Assembly (NCBI GenBank): GCA_963787485.1
Contig: CAWBDF010000006.1
Coordinates: 372,001-436,000, forward strand
Source: Bog-473 sp963787485
GTDB taxonomy: Bacteria > Actinomycetota > Acidimicrobiia > Acidimicrobiales > RAAP-2
Direction: 5' to 3'
Length of the DNA stretch: 64,000 nt
A model generated the notes under the pieces. That model made no database searches and was not told the DNA's origin. It saw only the letters and a program-made list of their open reading frames with translations. Shown here one piece after another: positions 11,183-20,343 of the stretch. Within the stretch, counting starts at the first letter, position 1. Each line of letters opens with the position of its first letter. The translations under genes were made by a program, and so were the position numbers.

Positions 11183-11936
11183 CTCTACTCGGCGGGAAGG
11201 CCTTTTCCACCGCGTCGGCCAGGTCGGTGTCGCAGAGGTGCAGGTAGCGCGTCGTGGTGGCGATGTTGGAATGCCCGAGGAGGCGCTGGACGACGTGGAT
11301 GTCGGCGCCCCGGCGCAGCAGGCTGGTGGCATAGGAGTGTCGCCAGCGGTGGGGGAAGTGGCGCCCGGTGACGCCGGCCCCGGTCCCGGCTCCCTGACCA
11401 ACACCGTCACCGACACGGGCCGAAGCGGCCCTCGTCCGCCCGCCGATCTGCGAACTGGGGTTGACGAAGAAGAAGCCGGACTTCGCGAGGGCGGGGCGCA
11501 GGCTGGTCACGTAGTCGTCGAGGATGGGCGCGAGCGGGGGAGCGATGGGCACGATCCGGGCTTGTTCCCCTTGCCGACGAGCGAGATGCGGCGGGCGTCG
11601 AGGTCCACCTGGTCGAGGCGCAGCATGGCAATTTGAGGCGCAGCCCCTCTTCTGTTGCGGCGCAGCCCCGTCTAGCGCAGGGTGGCCAGGACGACGTAGC
11701 CCACCCGGACTCGCTTTTCCCGCCTGATCGCCCGCCCAGACCAGGATCTGCTCCGCCTCGGCCGGTAGATCTCGGTGCGCAGTTGCGGGCACCGGGGACT
11801 CTGATCGTCGCCGTCGGGTTGGTGGCGATGACATTCTCCGGAGCGCAGGTACTCGTAGAACGAGCGCAGCGGGCGAACAGGGACGGGACCGGATGGCGGG
11901 CGCGGTGTCCCCGACAGGCTTCGGCCCAGCAAGCAC
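11183..11936 (-). pseudogene. Tyrosine recombinase (XerC/D-like integrase), truncated and frameshifted
   Basis: The C-terminal catalytic part is clear on the minus strand: HFPHRWRHSYATSLLRRGAD, IHVVQRLLGHSNIATTTRY and the tail LADAVEKAFP. These supply the HxxR box, the second His (GHSN) and the Tyr nucleophile region. Upstream, pieces of the core-binding domain (RPLRSFYEYLRSG, NPTATIRVPGARNCAP) lie in other frames, so there are at least three breaks. About 250 codons are present against roughly 300 in the family; the N-terminus is missing. It could be a remnant of an integrated element or a housekeeping recombinase damaged by sequence errors. No attachment repeats were found. Confidence 0.65.
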
Positions 11937-12046
11937 TACCTCTCCTCAAAGGCAACGGAGCTAGGTGATCAAATCCGAGGATGTCAGCAACTCCTACGAG
12001 TACCCTTGCCTGTATGGCGATGCGAAAGCTCTTCTAGGCGCGCCCA

Positions 12047-12820
12047 GTGTTCGGAGTCTTGATCGTCCTCTGCGGCCTTTTGGGTCTCGTCGTCGGTTCT
12101 TTCCTCAACGTCATCATCTACCGCGTGCCGAAGGGTATGTCCGTGGTCTCGCCTCGTTCGGCCTGCACGTCGTGCGGGACCCAGATCGCCGAGCGGGACA
12201 ACGTTCCCGTCGTCTCCTGGCTGGTGCTCAGAGGTCGGTGCCGGCACTGCCACGAGCCCATCTCCGCTCGCTACCCGTTGGTCGAGCTGGGCTGTGCTGC
12301 ACTGTTCGCCGGGTTGGCCGCCCGTTTCGGGTTCGACTGGGTCCTGCCGGCCTATCTGGTGCTGTTCGCCGGCTTGTTGGCCCTCTCGGTCATCGACGTC
12401 GACACCATGCTGCTGCCGAAAGTGATCGTGTGGCCGTTGTCCTTGGTGGTGGGGGCCCTTTTCCTCATGGCTTCTGCCATCACCGGGCACTGGCACGATC
12501 TCCTCGTCGGAGTCGTCTCCGGGGCGGCCTGGTTCCTGCTCTTCTACGTCATGTGGCTGATCAGCCCACGGCTGCTCGGGTTCGGTGACGTCCGATTGGC
12601 GCCGGTCCTGGGTCTCGCACTCGGGTGGCTCGGATGGCGCGAGGTCGTCCTGGGGTTCTTCGCGGCCAATCTGATCGGAGCGGTGGTGGGCATCGTGCTC
12701 ATCACGTCGCATCAGATGACGTGCCAACAGCGAATCCCCTATGGAGTCTTCCTCGCCGCCGGTTGCGCTGTCGCGGTGTTCGCGGGTTCCGGGCTCTTGC
12801 GACCCTTCCAGCCCCACTGA
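12047..12820 (+). CDS. pilD: Prepilin peptidase / N-methyltransferase (type IV leader peptidase)
   Basis: This inner-membrane aspartic protease cleaves the leader of type IV prepilins. The 257-residue product has the full layout: an N-terminal membrane segment with GSFLNVIIYRVP, a cytoplasmic loop with two CxxC pairs (CTSCG and CRHC) typical of the zinc-binding methyltransferase half, then six or so membrane segments with the catalytic aspartates in IDVDT and GFGD (the GxGD motif). Start is GTG 12047. It is transcribed away from the recombinase remnant and converges on the DUF429 gene with 23 bases between. The pilin, PilB, PilC and PilT genes lie on the opposite strand just downstream, so the pilin at 14778-15246 is its likely substrate. 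Confidence 0.92.
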   Translation: MFGVLIVLCGLLGLVVGSFLNVIIYRVPKGMSVVSPRSACTSCGTQIAERDNVPVVSWLVLRGRCRHCHEPISARYPLVELGCAALFAGLAARFGFDWVLPAYLVLFAGLLALSVIDVDTMLLPKVIVWPLSLVVGALFLMASAITGHWHDLLVGVVSGAAWFLLFYVMWLISPRLLGFGDVRLAPVLGLALGWLGWREVVLGFFAANLIGAVVGIVLITSHQMTCQQRIPYGVFLAAGCAVAVFAGSGLLRPFQPH

Positions 12821-12843
12821 GATTCCAGCCAGGCGCCCCCTTT

Positions 12844-13566
12844 TTAGCGCACGATCTCCATTCGCAGTCCCTGCTCGTCCCATTCGGGGTCAGCGGGGGT
12901 CCGGGTGGCCGCCCGGGCGAAGACACGCCGTGCCGTCCACACGAACGCGGCCACGTCGAGTAGGTGAGCGGGGGATGCCCCCGGCAGGTCGGCTGAGAGG
13001 ATGCGATCGACGCCGGGGAACTTCGCGACGAGCAGGTCCTGGCGCTCCTTGAACCCCGCTTCGGTATGCTTCGGATACTCCAACGGCTGGCCGCCGTTCA
13101 GTTCGTAGAAGGTCAGGTCGGAGTGGACCTCGTACACGGTCCGTTGCCGGAACGGTGCCATCTCGGCCGCCACCTCGCGGTAGCGGGGGAGCAGGGTCCT
13201 GCTGATGGCGTCGAGGTGCTCGTCCACGAATTCAATGTCGTTCGTCGCCGAGCGCACCGGCGCACTCTGGATCGACGAGCCACGCTTGGGACCGAGCAGC
13301 GCCCGCGCCTCTCGGTCACAGGTGCGTCCGCCCAGGGCGCGGTGGTCGAGGTAACCCACAGGGGCGTTCAGGGCGATGACTGAGTAGGAGGGCCGCTGGT
13401 CGAGCACCTCACTGAAGGGCTTGATCAGCTGCGGATCCTCCGGGGCGAAAATCGTCCCCTGGAGCTTGGCTGCGGCGACGAGCCACGCCGGTCCGCAGGG
13501 TGTGACCCCCGCCACCAGCGAGTACGGCAGGTCGGGCCCGCGGCGAGCCGCCGGGTTGAACGTCAC
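12844..13566 (-). CDS. DUF429 family protein (predicted RNase-H-fold nuclease)
   Basis: The chosen start, GTG at 13566, overlaps the pilT stop (GTGA). The 240-residue product contains SLVAGVTPCGPAWLVAAAKL, APVGYLDHRALGGRTCDREA and TVYEVHSDLTFYELNGGQ, the pattern of DUF429 proteins with an early acidic/Gly motif, a D-R-E-A central motif and a late E-H-D region. Length matches the family. No experimentally defined role is known to me; an RNase-H-like nuclease is predicted from fold. It is probably co-transcribed with pilT, but family members occur widely without pili, so the link may be incidental. Confidence 0.7.
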   Translation of the reverse strand: MTFNPAARRGPDLPYSLVAGVTPCGPAWLVAAAKLQGTIFAPEDPQLIKPFSEVLDQRPSYSVIALNAPVGYLDHRALGGRTCDREARALLGPKRGSSIQSAPVRSATNDIEFVDEHLDAISRTLLPRYREVAAEMAPFRQRTVYEVHSDLTFYELNGGQPLEYPKHTEAGFKERQDLLVAKFPGVDRILSADLPGASPAHLLDVAAFVWTARRVFARAATRTPADPEWDEQGLRMEIVR

Positions 13567-14665
13567 GCAGTCGCGGCCGCTTGGAGCGGGGCGTTCTGAT
13601 GCCGCAGCGTCAAAAGGCGGGCAAGTTCCTTGGGGTGCGAGCTGATCGCCAGGGCCTCCTCGTACTCGACGATGTTCGCGGCCACGAGATCCGCCAGGCT
13701 GGACTCGAGCGAGCACATGCCCTCAGCCTGGTTGGTGGTGATGAGGTTGGGTAGCTGGTGGGTCTTGCCCTCCCGGATGATGTTGCGACCGGGTGGTTGG
13801 CGATAAGGATCTCGAAGGCGGCCACCATGCCGCCGTCGGTCCGCGGGACCAGTCGCTGCGCGAGCACCGCGCCCAGCGACGAGCCGAGCTGCACCCGGAT
13901 CTGCTCCTGACGCCACGACGGGAACACGTCGATGATGCGGTCGATGGCTTGGGACGAGTCGTTGGTGTGCAGGGTGGAGAAGACCAGGTGACCGGTCTCG
14001 GCCATGGTGAGCGCGAGCTGGATCGACTCGAGGTCGCGCATCTCACCGACCAGGAGGACGTCGGGGTCCTCTCGCAGGGCGGAGCGCAGGGCCCGTTCGA
14101 ACGACGGGGTGTCGGTGCCGACGTCCCGTTGGGTGACGGCGGAAAGCCCATGCTTGTGGACGTATTCGACGGGGTCTTCGATCGTCAGGATGTGGACCGA
14201 ACGGGTCTGGTTGATGCGATCGATGATCGACGCCAGCGTCGTCGACTTGCCCGACCCGGTCGGGCCGGTGAGCAGGACGAGGCCGCGGGGAAGGCGGGCC
14301 AGCCATTCGGCAACCGGTGGGAGGCCCAGCTCGTCGAACGTCGGGATGTCGGAGGGGATCATCCGCAGCGCGAGGGCGGTGTGACCCTTCTGGGTGAACG
14401 CACTGCCACGGAGACGGGCCCTATCGAGATACGTGAGCGAGAAGTCGACATCCTTTTGCTCCTCGAAGATCTTCTCCTGCTCGGTGCTCAGCCCCCGTAC
14501 GATCTCGTCGATCTGCTCGCCTGTCAGCTCTCGTGCGGACTCGATGGGACCGAGCTTGCCGTCGACCCGATTCGCGGCTGCGAGCCGGTGGCCAGCAGAA
14601 GGTCCGAGCCCTTCTTGTCCCACAGGATGTCCAACCACGGTGCGACTGTCGATATTCGAGTTCAT
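13563..14665 (-). CDS. pilT: Type IV pilus retraction ATPase PilT, three frameshifts as assembled
   Basis: PilT is a hexameric cytoplasmic ATPase that depolymerises the pilus. The sequence shows Walker A GPTGSGKST, the Asp box EDPVEYVH, Walker B region DPDVLLVGEMRD, the His box HLVFSTLHTNDSSQAIDRII, and the PilT-specific RNIIREGK motif (AIRNLIRE class) near the end. Family sequence jumps frame at about 14640, 14590 (restoring LDILWDKKGSDLLLATGS) and 13793 (one base missing before RNIIREGK). Start ATG 14665 has a GAGGGGG site 7 bases upstream; a GTG at 14683 is an alternative. Intact length is about 367 residues, as usual. It follows the pilin gene after a strong terminator, so it probably has its own promoter. 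Confidence 0.88.
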
Positions 14666-14700
14666 GTCATGCCCCCTCGTCACTTTCGTTAGGTGGTGAA

Positions 14701-14737
14701 GTCAAAGCGCCCGGCCCTGAGGGCCGGGCGCTTTGAC
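14701..14737 (-). terminator. Perfect 17-bp hairpin terminator after the pilin gene
   Basis: GTCAAAGCGCCCGGCCC (14701-14717) and its exact complement (14721-14737) flank a TGA loop. It sits 41 bases beyond the pilin stop and just upstream of the pilT start, both on the minus strand. It should end most pilin transcripts and help keep pilin expression far above pilT. Confidence 0.85.
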
Positions 14738-14777
14738 TCAACTTGGTATTCCCTGTGTACAGCTACCGATACCTCGT

Positions 14778-15246
14778 TTAGGTGACGGTGGTGCAGCCAG
14801 TTAGCGCCCCGCCTGGGCGTCGTACGTGCCAGTCGCCGCCCGGACAGCAACTCATGTCCGGGCGCCGGCGGTGCCGCCGTGCGACGTGTTGTTCACGCCG
14901 GTGTTGTCGTCACTGGCCGCCCAGGAACGGTCCGCCTTGTTGTTGGCGGCCGGTGCAGCAACTCCCGCCCGCGGGCCCGCTCTCGGCGTGGTGGCCGGCT
15001 TGGCGTTTGTCGTGTTGGCCGGTGCGTTCTCGTACGCCTGGACCGCGACTTCGTACTCTTGGCGTCCGAATTACATGCAGCCTTGGCGCTCTGGCCGGTC
15101 ACGCCGCTCAGGGCGAAGATGACCGTCGCGGCCAGGATGCCGAGGACGACGATGACAATCAGGAGCTCGATGAGGGTGAAGCCCGCACTACTGTCGAGCT
15201 CTTCGCCTCGCCGACGCACCAGTGTTTCGCGTAGGTGCCTAATCAT
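14778..15246 (-). CDS. Type IV major pilin, frameshifted as assembled
   Basis: The product starts MIRHLRETLVRRRGEELDSS, a long leader, then AGFTLIELLIVIVVLGILAA: the prepilin peptidase site before Phe, Glu at mature position 5 and the hydrophobic N-terminal helix. After SGVTGQSAKAACNSDAKS the frame breaks near 15070. Typical pilin head sequence continues in other frames (VAVQAYENA-like, then a Ser/Thr/Gly-rich part with GCTTVT at the end), stopping at TAA 14778-14780. About 155 residues intact. It has a 300-bp leader region with a hairpin and a terminator after it, fitting a highly expressed single gene. Substrate of the PilD at 12047. Confidence 0.85.
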
Positions 15247-15274
15247 TTGCGGTGGTACCGCCTTTCAGTGTTGG

Positions 15275-15296
15275 GCACCTGGCGCCAACCAGGTGC
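15275..15296 (-). promoter_or_regulatory. Hairpin in the pilin 5' leader
   Basis: GCACCTGG (15275-15282) is followed by a six-base loop and the exact complement CCAGGTGC (15289-15296), 29 bases before the pilin ATG. It may stabilise the abundant pilin mRNA or gate translation. Position and perfect pairing are seen; function is inferred. Confidence 0.45.
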
Positions 15297-15330
15297 GGTG
15301 ATGTCTCCCTCGCCAATGAGGGGGTGGGTC

Positions 15331-15359
15331 AACATAGCATCGGCAACTTCCAATTGAAA
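15331..15359 (-). promoter_or_regulatory. Candidate pilin promoter
   Basis: On the minus strand TTTCAA (15359-15354) and TATGTT (15336-15331) are separated by 17 bases within an unusually AT-rich patch (15330-15420) of the 305-bp gap between pilC and the pilin. Match to the sigma-70 consensus is modest. The rest of the gap shows no gene. Confidence 0.25.
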
Positions 15360-15551
15360 TAAAGCGAAAAGTCACAATGTGGCCGCTGACATGCAATTTT
15401 GGATGCGTTGTGGTTTCGGGCGTCAGGCGCGTACATAACGGAAAAACACCCTTGAAAGAACGTAAACAGGTCGGGTTGTTTGTCCGTTGTGACGACGCAC
15501 AAATCGAAGCTCGAGCGTCGTGCGAAAAGGAGCCCGGGAAGGAGTCCATTC

Positions 15552-16756
15552 CTACTGGACCTTGACCTGGTTGTAGATGCCGTACATGGCGGAAACCAGG
15601 GCGACGGCGACGAAGCCGACGACGACGCCCATGAAGATGATGACCGCCGGCTCGAAGAGACCGGTGAAGCGCTTGATTTTCACGTCGAGCTCGCGGTCGT
15701 AGAACTCGGCGGCGGTGACAACTGCTCGTCGAGTGTGCCGGTCTCCTCGCCGACGCGGAACATCTGGCGTGCCGCACCGGGGAAGAGCCCGGTACGCCCC
15801 AGGGGTTCGGCCAGTCCCTGACCTTCCATCATCTCCTCGCGGACCGTGGCCAGTCCTTCGCGGTAGACGGCGTTGTTGGCTGATTCGGCCGTGACCCGCA
15901 TCGCCTCGGGGAGGGCGACGCCGGCGCGGAGCATGGAGGAGAGGATCCGACACGTGCGCTCGATGATGGCTGTCCGCATCAGGTCGCCGATCACGGGCAG
16001 CTTGAGGAGCACGGAGTCGGCCAGGCCTTCCTGCCCGCGACCGGCGCAGGGCGGTGATGCCGACGGCTGCCGAGAACGAGGACGGCCAGGATGGCCCACC
16101 ACCAGTGGCTGACGAAGTTCGTCCCGCCCAGGAGCATGCGCGTTGGAAGCGGCAGCTTGGCGTTGAACGACTTGAAGAAGACGACGAACTTCGGCAGGAC
16201 GAAAGTGGCCAGAATGATCACCACGGCCACGGACATGACGGCCACCACGGCTGGGTAGATCATGCGCCGGTGATCTTCGACCGGGCTTCGATGTCCCGCT
16301 CGATGTAGTCCGCCAGCTGGTCCAGGACGACGTCGAGGTTTCCCGTGAATTCGGCCGAGGAGAGGATGCCGACGTAGTAGTTCGGGAAGGCCTCAGGGTG
16401 AGCCGCCGCGGCGGAGGCGAAGGTGTCACCGGCCTGGAGGCGCTCGATCATGTCGTTGAGCGCGCGCTGGAGCAGCTTGTCTGGCGTCTCCTCGGTGATG
16501 ACCTCCAGGGCCTCCATGATCGGCACGCCGGCCTTGCACGAAGACGGCCAGCTGGCGCGAGAAGTGCATCAGGTCCTTGCGCGGGACGTTCTTCTTCGTG
16601 ATCTCGAACTGGAGAGGGCTCTTCTTCTGCGCACCTTGATCGGCTGGTAGCCCCGCTCCAGCAGCGCCAGGTGCGCCGCGCCCGGCGAGATCGCCTTCTC
16701 CACGCCGGAGACGATTTGCCGCCGTCGTCGACTGCGCTGTAGCGGAATTTCTCCAT
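15552..16756 (-). CDS. pilC: Type IV pilus inner-membrane platform protein PilC, several frameshifts
   Basis: PilC is the polytopic platform on which the PilB and PilT motors act. Reading ATG 16756 onward across frames gives MEKFRYSAVDDGGK, VEKAISPGAAHLALLERGYQ, MHFSRQLAVFVQ, MPIMEALEVITEETPDKLLQ, a first GspF domain, membrane helix VAVMSVAVVIILATFVLPKF, then MRTAIIERTCRILSSMLRAG, QMFRVGEETGTLDEQL and the last helix VIIFMGVVVGFVAVALVSAM, ending IYNQVKVQ at 15552. All parts of the two-domain family are present in order and at normal total length (about 400 residues), with breaks near 16710, 16620, 16530, 16260, 16020 and 15720. It starts just after pilB. Confidence 0.85.
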
Positions 16757-16776
16757 GGCTCTGTCCCGTCCTTGCC

Positions 16777-18664
16777 TTATAGAGCGAATAGATGCTTCGG
16801 ATGACTTCGGAGATGGACGTGACGTCCTGTGCGACCAAGTTGATGGCCTCCTGGCGGAGGGTGCGCATCCCTTGCTTCTGGGCCAGGCGGCGCAGCTCGT
16901 CCTGCGTGGCCCAGCCCACGATCAGGCGCTTGATCTCGGGCGTCATCTGGAGGAGCTCGTAGACGCCGATCCGGTCCTGGTAGCCGGTGTGGCTGCAGAA
17001 GTTGCATCCGGTGCCGAGGCAGAAGTCGGTCTTCGGCGGCGCCACCGCTCTCCTCGTAGAAGGTCATCTCCTCCTGGGTCGGGGTGTATGGCGTCTTGCA
17101 CGAGGGGCAGATGCGCCGGACCAGGCGCTGGCCGACGATGGCGATGACCGAGGAGGCGATCAGGAACGACTCGATCCCCATGTCCAAGAAGCGGTGGAGC
17201 GCCGATACCGAGTCGGTGGCGTGGAGCGACGACAGCACGAGGTGGCCCGTCAGGGCCGACTGCACGGCGATGCGAGCCGTCTCGACGTCTCGGATCTCGC
17301 CGACCAGGATGACGTCTGGGTCCTGGCGCAGGATCGACTTCAGGCCGGTGGCGAAGGTCAGTCCCGCCTGCTCGTTGGTCTGGATCTGGTTGATGGAAGG
17401 GAAGACGTACTCGACCGGGTCCTCAATGGTCATGACGTTGCGGGACGGGTCGTTGACCTGGCCCAAGGTGGCGTAGAGGGTGGTCGTCTTGCCGCTCCCC
17501 GTCGGGCCGGCGCACAGCACCATGCCGAAGGGCGCCCGGACCAGCTTCGAGAAGGTCTCGTGGGTGTCGGTCGGCATGCCGAGGTCGTGCAGGCGCAGGA
17601 CCGAGCGGTTCTTGTCCAGGATCCGCATGACGCAGTTCTCGCCCCAGATGGTGGCGGCGGTCGCCACCCGGACGTCGGTGTCCTTGCCGTCGATCGTGGT
17701 CGTCAGCTGCCCGTCCTGGGGGCGGCGGCGCTCGACGATGTTCATGCCCGCCATGATCTTGATCCGGCTGACCAGTCCGACGCCCATGGCGGCCGGCAGC
17801 ATCAGTACTTCCTTGAGCGCGCCGTCAATCCGGAAGCGAACCCGGACGACGTCCTGGGACGGTTCGATGTGGACGTCCGAGGCCCGGTCACGCTTGGCCT
17901 GGGTCAAGATCCGGGTGACGACCTGGACGATCGGCGCGTCGTCGGTGACCACCTCTGTCTCGGCGATCTCGGTGGCGTGGACCACGATGCCGAGTGCCCT
18001 CGACCGCCTCGAAGGCCTCGACGAGCCGGTCGACGCCGCCGATGGCCTGGTAGCTGCGGTCGATGGCCCACTGGATGTCCGATTCGGGTGCGAGGGCGAA
18101 GCGGATGGGGTGATCGCTCGCCTCCGTGAGTAGGGCGCGGACGGTGATCGACGGTTGGTCGGACACCGCCACCTCGAGTCCGTCGTCGTCGACTCGGACG
18201 GGCATCGCCATGTGCTCACGCACGATCTGCTCGGGAACGAGGTCCAGCGCCTCGGGCTCAGGGTTGTCCCGGCGCAGGTCGACGACGGGCAGTCCGAGCA
18301 GGTTGGCGAGGAACAGGGTCAGTTCCCGCTGGTTCAGCGCGCCCATGGTGACCAGGGTCTCGCCGATCCGTTTCCCCGATTCGTGCTGGATGACCAGGGC
18401 CTGGGCCACATCCTCTTCGCTGACGAGGCCCTTCCTGACCAGGAGCGCGCCGAACGGCTCCGACCCCGCGGCATGGCGTGCTACAACCTTCGGCTCGGTC
18501 GGTGTCCCCTCGACCTCAAACTCCGGTCCCGGCCCGGGTGGACGTTCCTCGGTGTCGATGGCGAGGGTGCCGGCGGAATTGGCCGTCTCGGCTCCGCTCG
18601 ACGATCCGTTGCCGTTGGTCACGGCGCCGGCGCTGTCGGCCTTGTCCTTGCGTCCGAGTCTCAA
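16777..18664 (-). CDS. pilB: Type IV pilus assembly ATPase PilB with MshEN domain, two frameshifts
   Basis: PilB powers pilus extension. The N-terminus (ATG 18664) is a Ser/Gly-rich linker, then an MshEN/T2SSE-N domain at about residues 65-165 (PFGALLVRKGLVSEEDVAQA, GKRIGETLVTMGALNQRELT), a class that binds c-di-GMP in MshE. After a break near 17996 the motor domain follows: GPTGSGKTTTLYATLG (Walker A), EDPVEYVFPSINQIQTNEQA, DPDVILVGEIRDVETARIA and HLVLSSLHATDSVSALHRFL. The zinc-binding CPSC and CNFC pairs flank a second break near 17045. The last conserved words are SEVIRSIYSL. Stop is placed at 16777 on the assumption of a further slip; the unbroken frame would run into pilC. About 620 residues. 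Confidence 0.88.
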
Positions 18665-19042
18665 CGGGGCTCCTCAATATGAAGGCGGCGCCGCGGGCGG
18701 CGCGTGCCACTGAATCGAGCGGTTGCCACCAGGTCTTTCGCCAATTCGCGGTGGCTCGTGTGCAACCCCCGATCCTCTGGGCGCTGCCGCTCGCTCATTA
18801 AGTGTCGGCACGGGTGCCGTGGGGGTTTAGGGGCGTCAACCACCGCCAAGGTGGGTGGCAAAGCTCGGCGAGGTGGGCCTCAGGCCGTTGGAGAACGGGC
18901 CAGCACGCCAGTGCAGAATGGTCCCCAGGATCGTCATGTCGCCAACATCGCTCCCCTCGGGCGGACCGCTTTTCACACCCGAGGGCCCCGGCGTAGCCCG
19001 CTCGCAGGGCTTTTGAGAAGAGCGCGCCTTGACGCCGGCTGA

Positions 19043-19283
19043 TCAGTCCTCCCGACCGCCGTTTCTCCCCATGTGCCAGGCAGCGCAGAAGTCGCACCGG
19101 TAGACGGTCAGGTCGGTACCCGAGGCACGGCGTCGGTCCTCGACCGCGGTCAATCGCGTCCACCAGGGTCGGGTAGGCCGTCTTGGGCCGGCCGTCGGCC
19201 CGCCAATGTGGCCCGAGCCCGGGGGGCTTCGCCTGACCGGCATGGCGCGGAGCCTCACTCTTGCGTCTTGATCGGCGTGGCAT
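19043..19283 (-). CDS. Small basic protein with C-terminal zinc-ribbon-like motif, one frameshift
   Basis: From ATG 19283 the frame reads a basic start, then RPKTAYPTLVDAIDR. One base shift then gives ASGTDLTVYRCDFCAAWHMG and the end GRNGGRED at 19043. The pattern YRCxFCxxWHxG is a short Cys/His motif found in many small actinobacterial proteins of unknown function, probably one half of a zinc site. About 78 residues. It is isolated between pilB and the DUF2510 gene. Confidence 0.45.
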
Positions 19284-19517
19284 ATGGCAAGTCTCTCGTC
19301 CGGACCTCCGCGATCGGGTGCCCGTGGCCACGGAGGTGAGCTCATGCCCCGACGCGCCCACAGCGCGACCCGGGTAAATAGGGGTCGAACCGGACGCATC
19401 AGGCCCGGTTCAGCCTACGGCCGTCGTCGGAGTGGTCGGTGCATCCCCATTTCGGGCCTCCGATGACGGTACGTTCGTGCAAGCCGCACGGGGCGGAGCG
19501 GCAAGGGAGGTGGACCG

Positions 19518-20253
19518 ATGCCCGATTTCGAGAGCGGATCGCCGACTCACCCCGAAGATGCGCCCGACCTGGGCTGGCATCCTCCGGGCGCGGAGCCTCG
19601 AGATCCGGGTTGGTATCCCACCGAGGCCAATCCGAACGAGCAGTCCTACTGGGACGGCCAGGCCTGGACCGCGAAGCGCCACTGGACGGTCAACGGCTGG
19701 GTCGAAGAAGGCTCAGCCGCCCCGGCGGCCGTGCCGGCTGTCGGACGCCGCGCCGCGCCGGCACTCGGGTCCCAATCCGTACGGGCCCGCTCCGGCCCGA
19801 CGCCGCCAGGCGCCAACCACCATGAGCCTGGGGGTGCTGCTCATGGTGGCGAGCGGGATCGCGTTGATGTTCGGATCCGTCGGGTCCTGGATCCATGTGA
19901 GCGGAGCGGTGGGAGCGTTGAGCTTCCACGGGTCACTCAATGGGCTGGACCAGGGGGTGTCGACGTTGATCGGGGTGAACGGCTACGTCACCTTCATCGC
20001 CGGAGTCGTGCTGCTCGTCTTCGGTGGGCTGGCCCTCACCAATGACGACCTGGGGCTCGCCATCGTGACCGCGTTCGCGGCCGGGGTCACCCTGGTCTTC
20101 GCCGCCTACGACATGTTCCGGATCGTGCAGAAGATCTCCCAGGCCACTCCACCACCGGGCACGACCGTCAGCGTCGGTGCCGGGCTGATCTGTGTCCTGA
20201 GCGCGGCGGTGCTCGCCATGCTCGTCGCCGTTCTGCGGTTGTTCTCCCGATAG
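19518..20253 (+). CDS. DUF2510-domain membrane protein, one frameshift
   Basis: ATG 19518 has a strong GGGAGGTGG site upstream. The N-terminal part carries the DUF2510 pattern PGWYPTEANPNEQSYWDGQAWT near residues 35-55, a short soluble Trp-rich motif common at the N-terminus of actinobacterial membrane proteins. After a break near 19745 the other frame gives four membrane helices, for example LGVLLMVASGIALMFGSVGS, VTFIAGVVLLVFGGLALT, LAIVTAFAAGVTLVFAAYDM and LICVLSAAVLAMLVAVLRLF. Ends TAG 20251-20253. About 245 residues. No specific function can be assigned; the membrane topology is clear. Confidence 0.7.
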
Positions 20254-20279
20254 TCCCTCATTGCCTGAGCCCGGGCGCG

Positions 20280-20310
20280 CAACAGCCCGCACCTCAGGTG
20301 CGGGCTGTTG
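20280..20310. terminator. Bidirectional hairpin terminator between convergent genes
   Basis: CAACAGCCCGCACCT (20280-20294) and its exact complement (20296-20310) are separated by one base. It lies between the DUF2510 gene and the convergent HtrA gene and probably serves both. Confidence 0.8.
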
Positions 20311-20343
20311 GCGGCTTCGGGGTCGCCGTGATGGCGAGAGCGC

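Noticed and set aside
11937..12046. Possible integration attachment site beside the recombinase remnant
   Set aside because: No direct repeat of this sequence or tRNA end was found within the window.
15318..15345. Possible sigma-54 promoter (TGG...TGC) before the pilin gene
   Set aside because: The GG-GC spacing is one base too long and sigma-54 is generally absent from actinobacteria.
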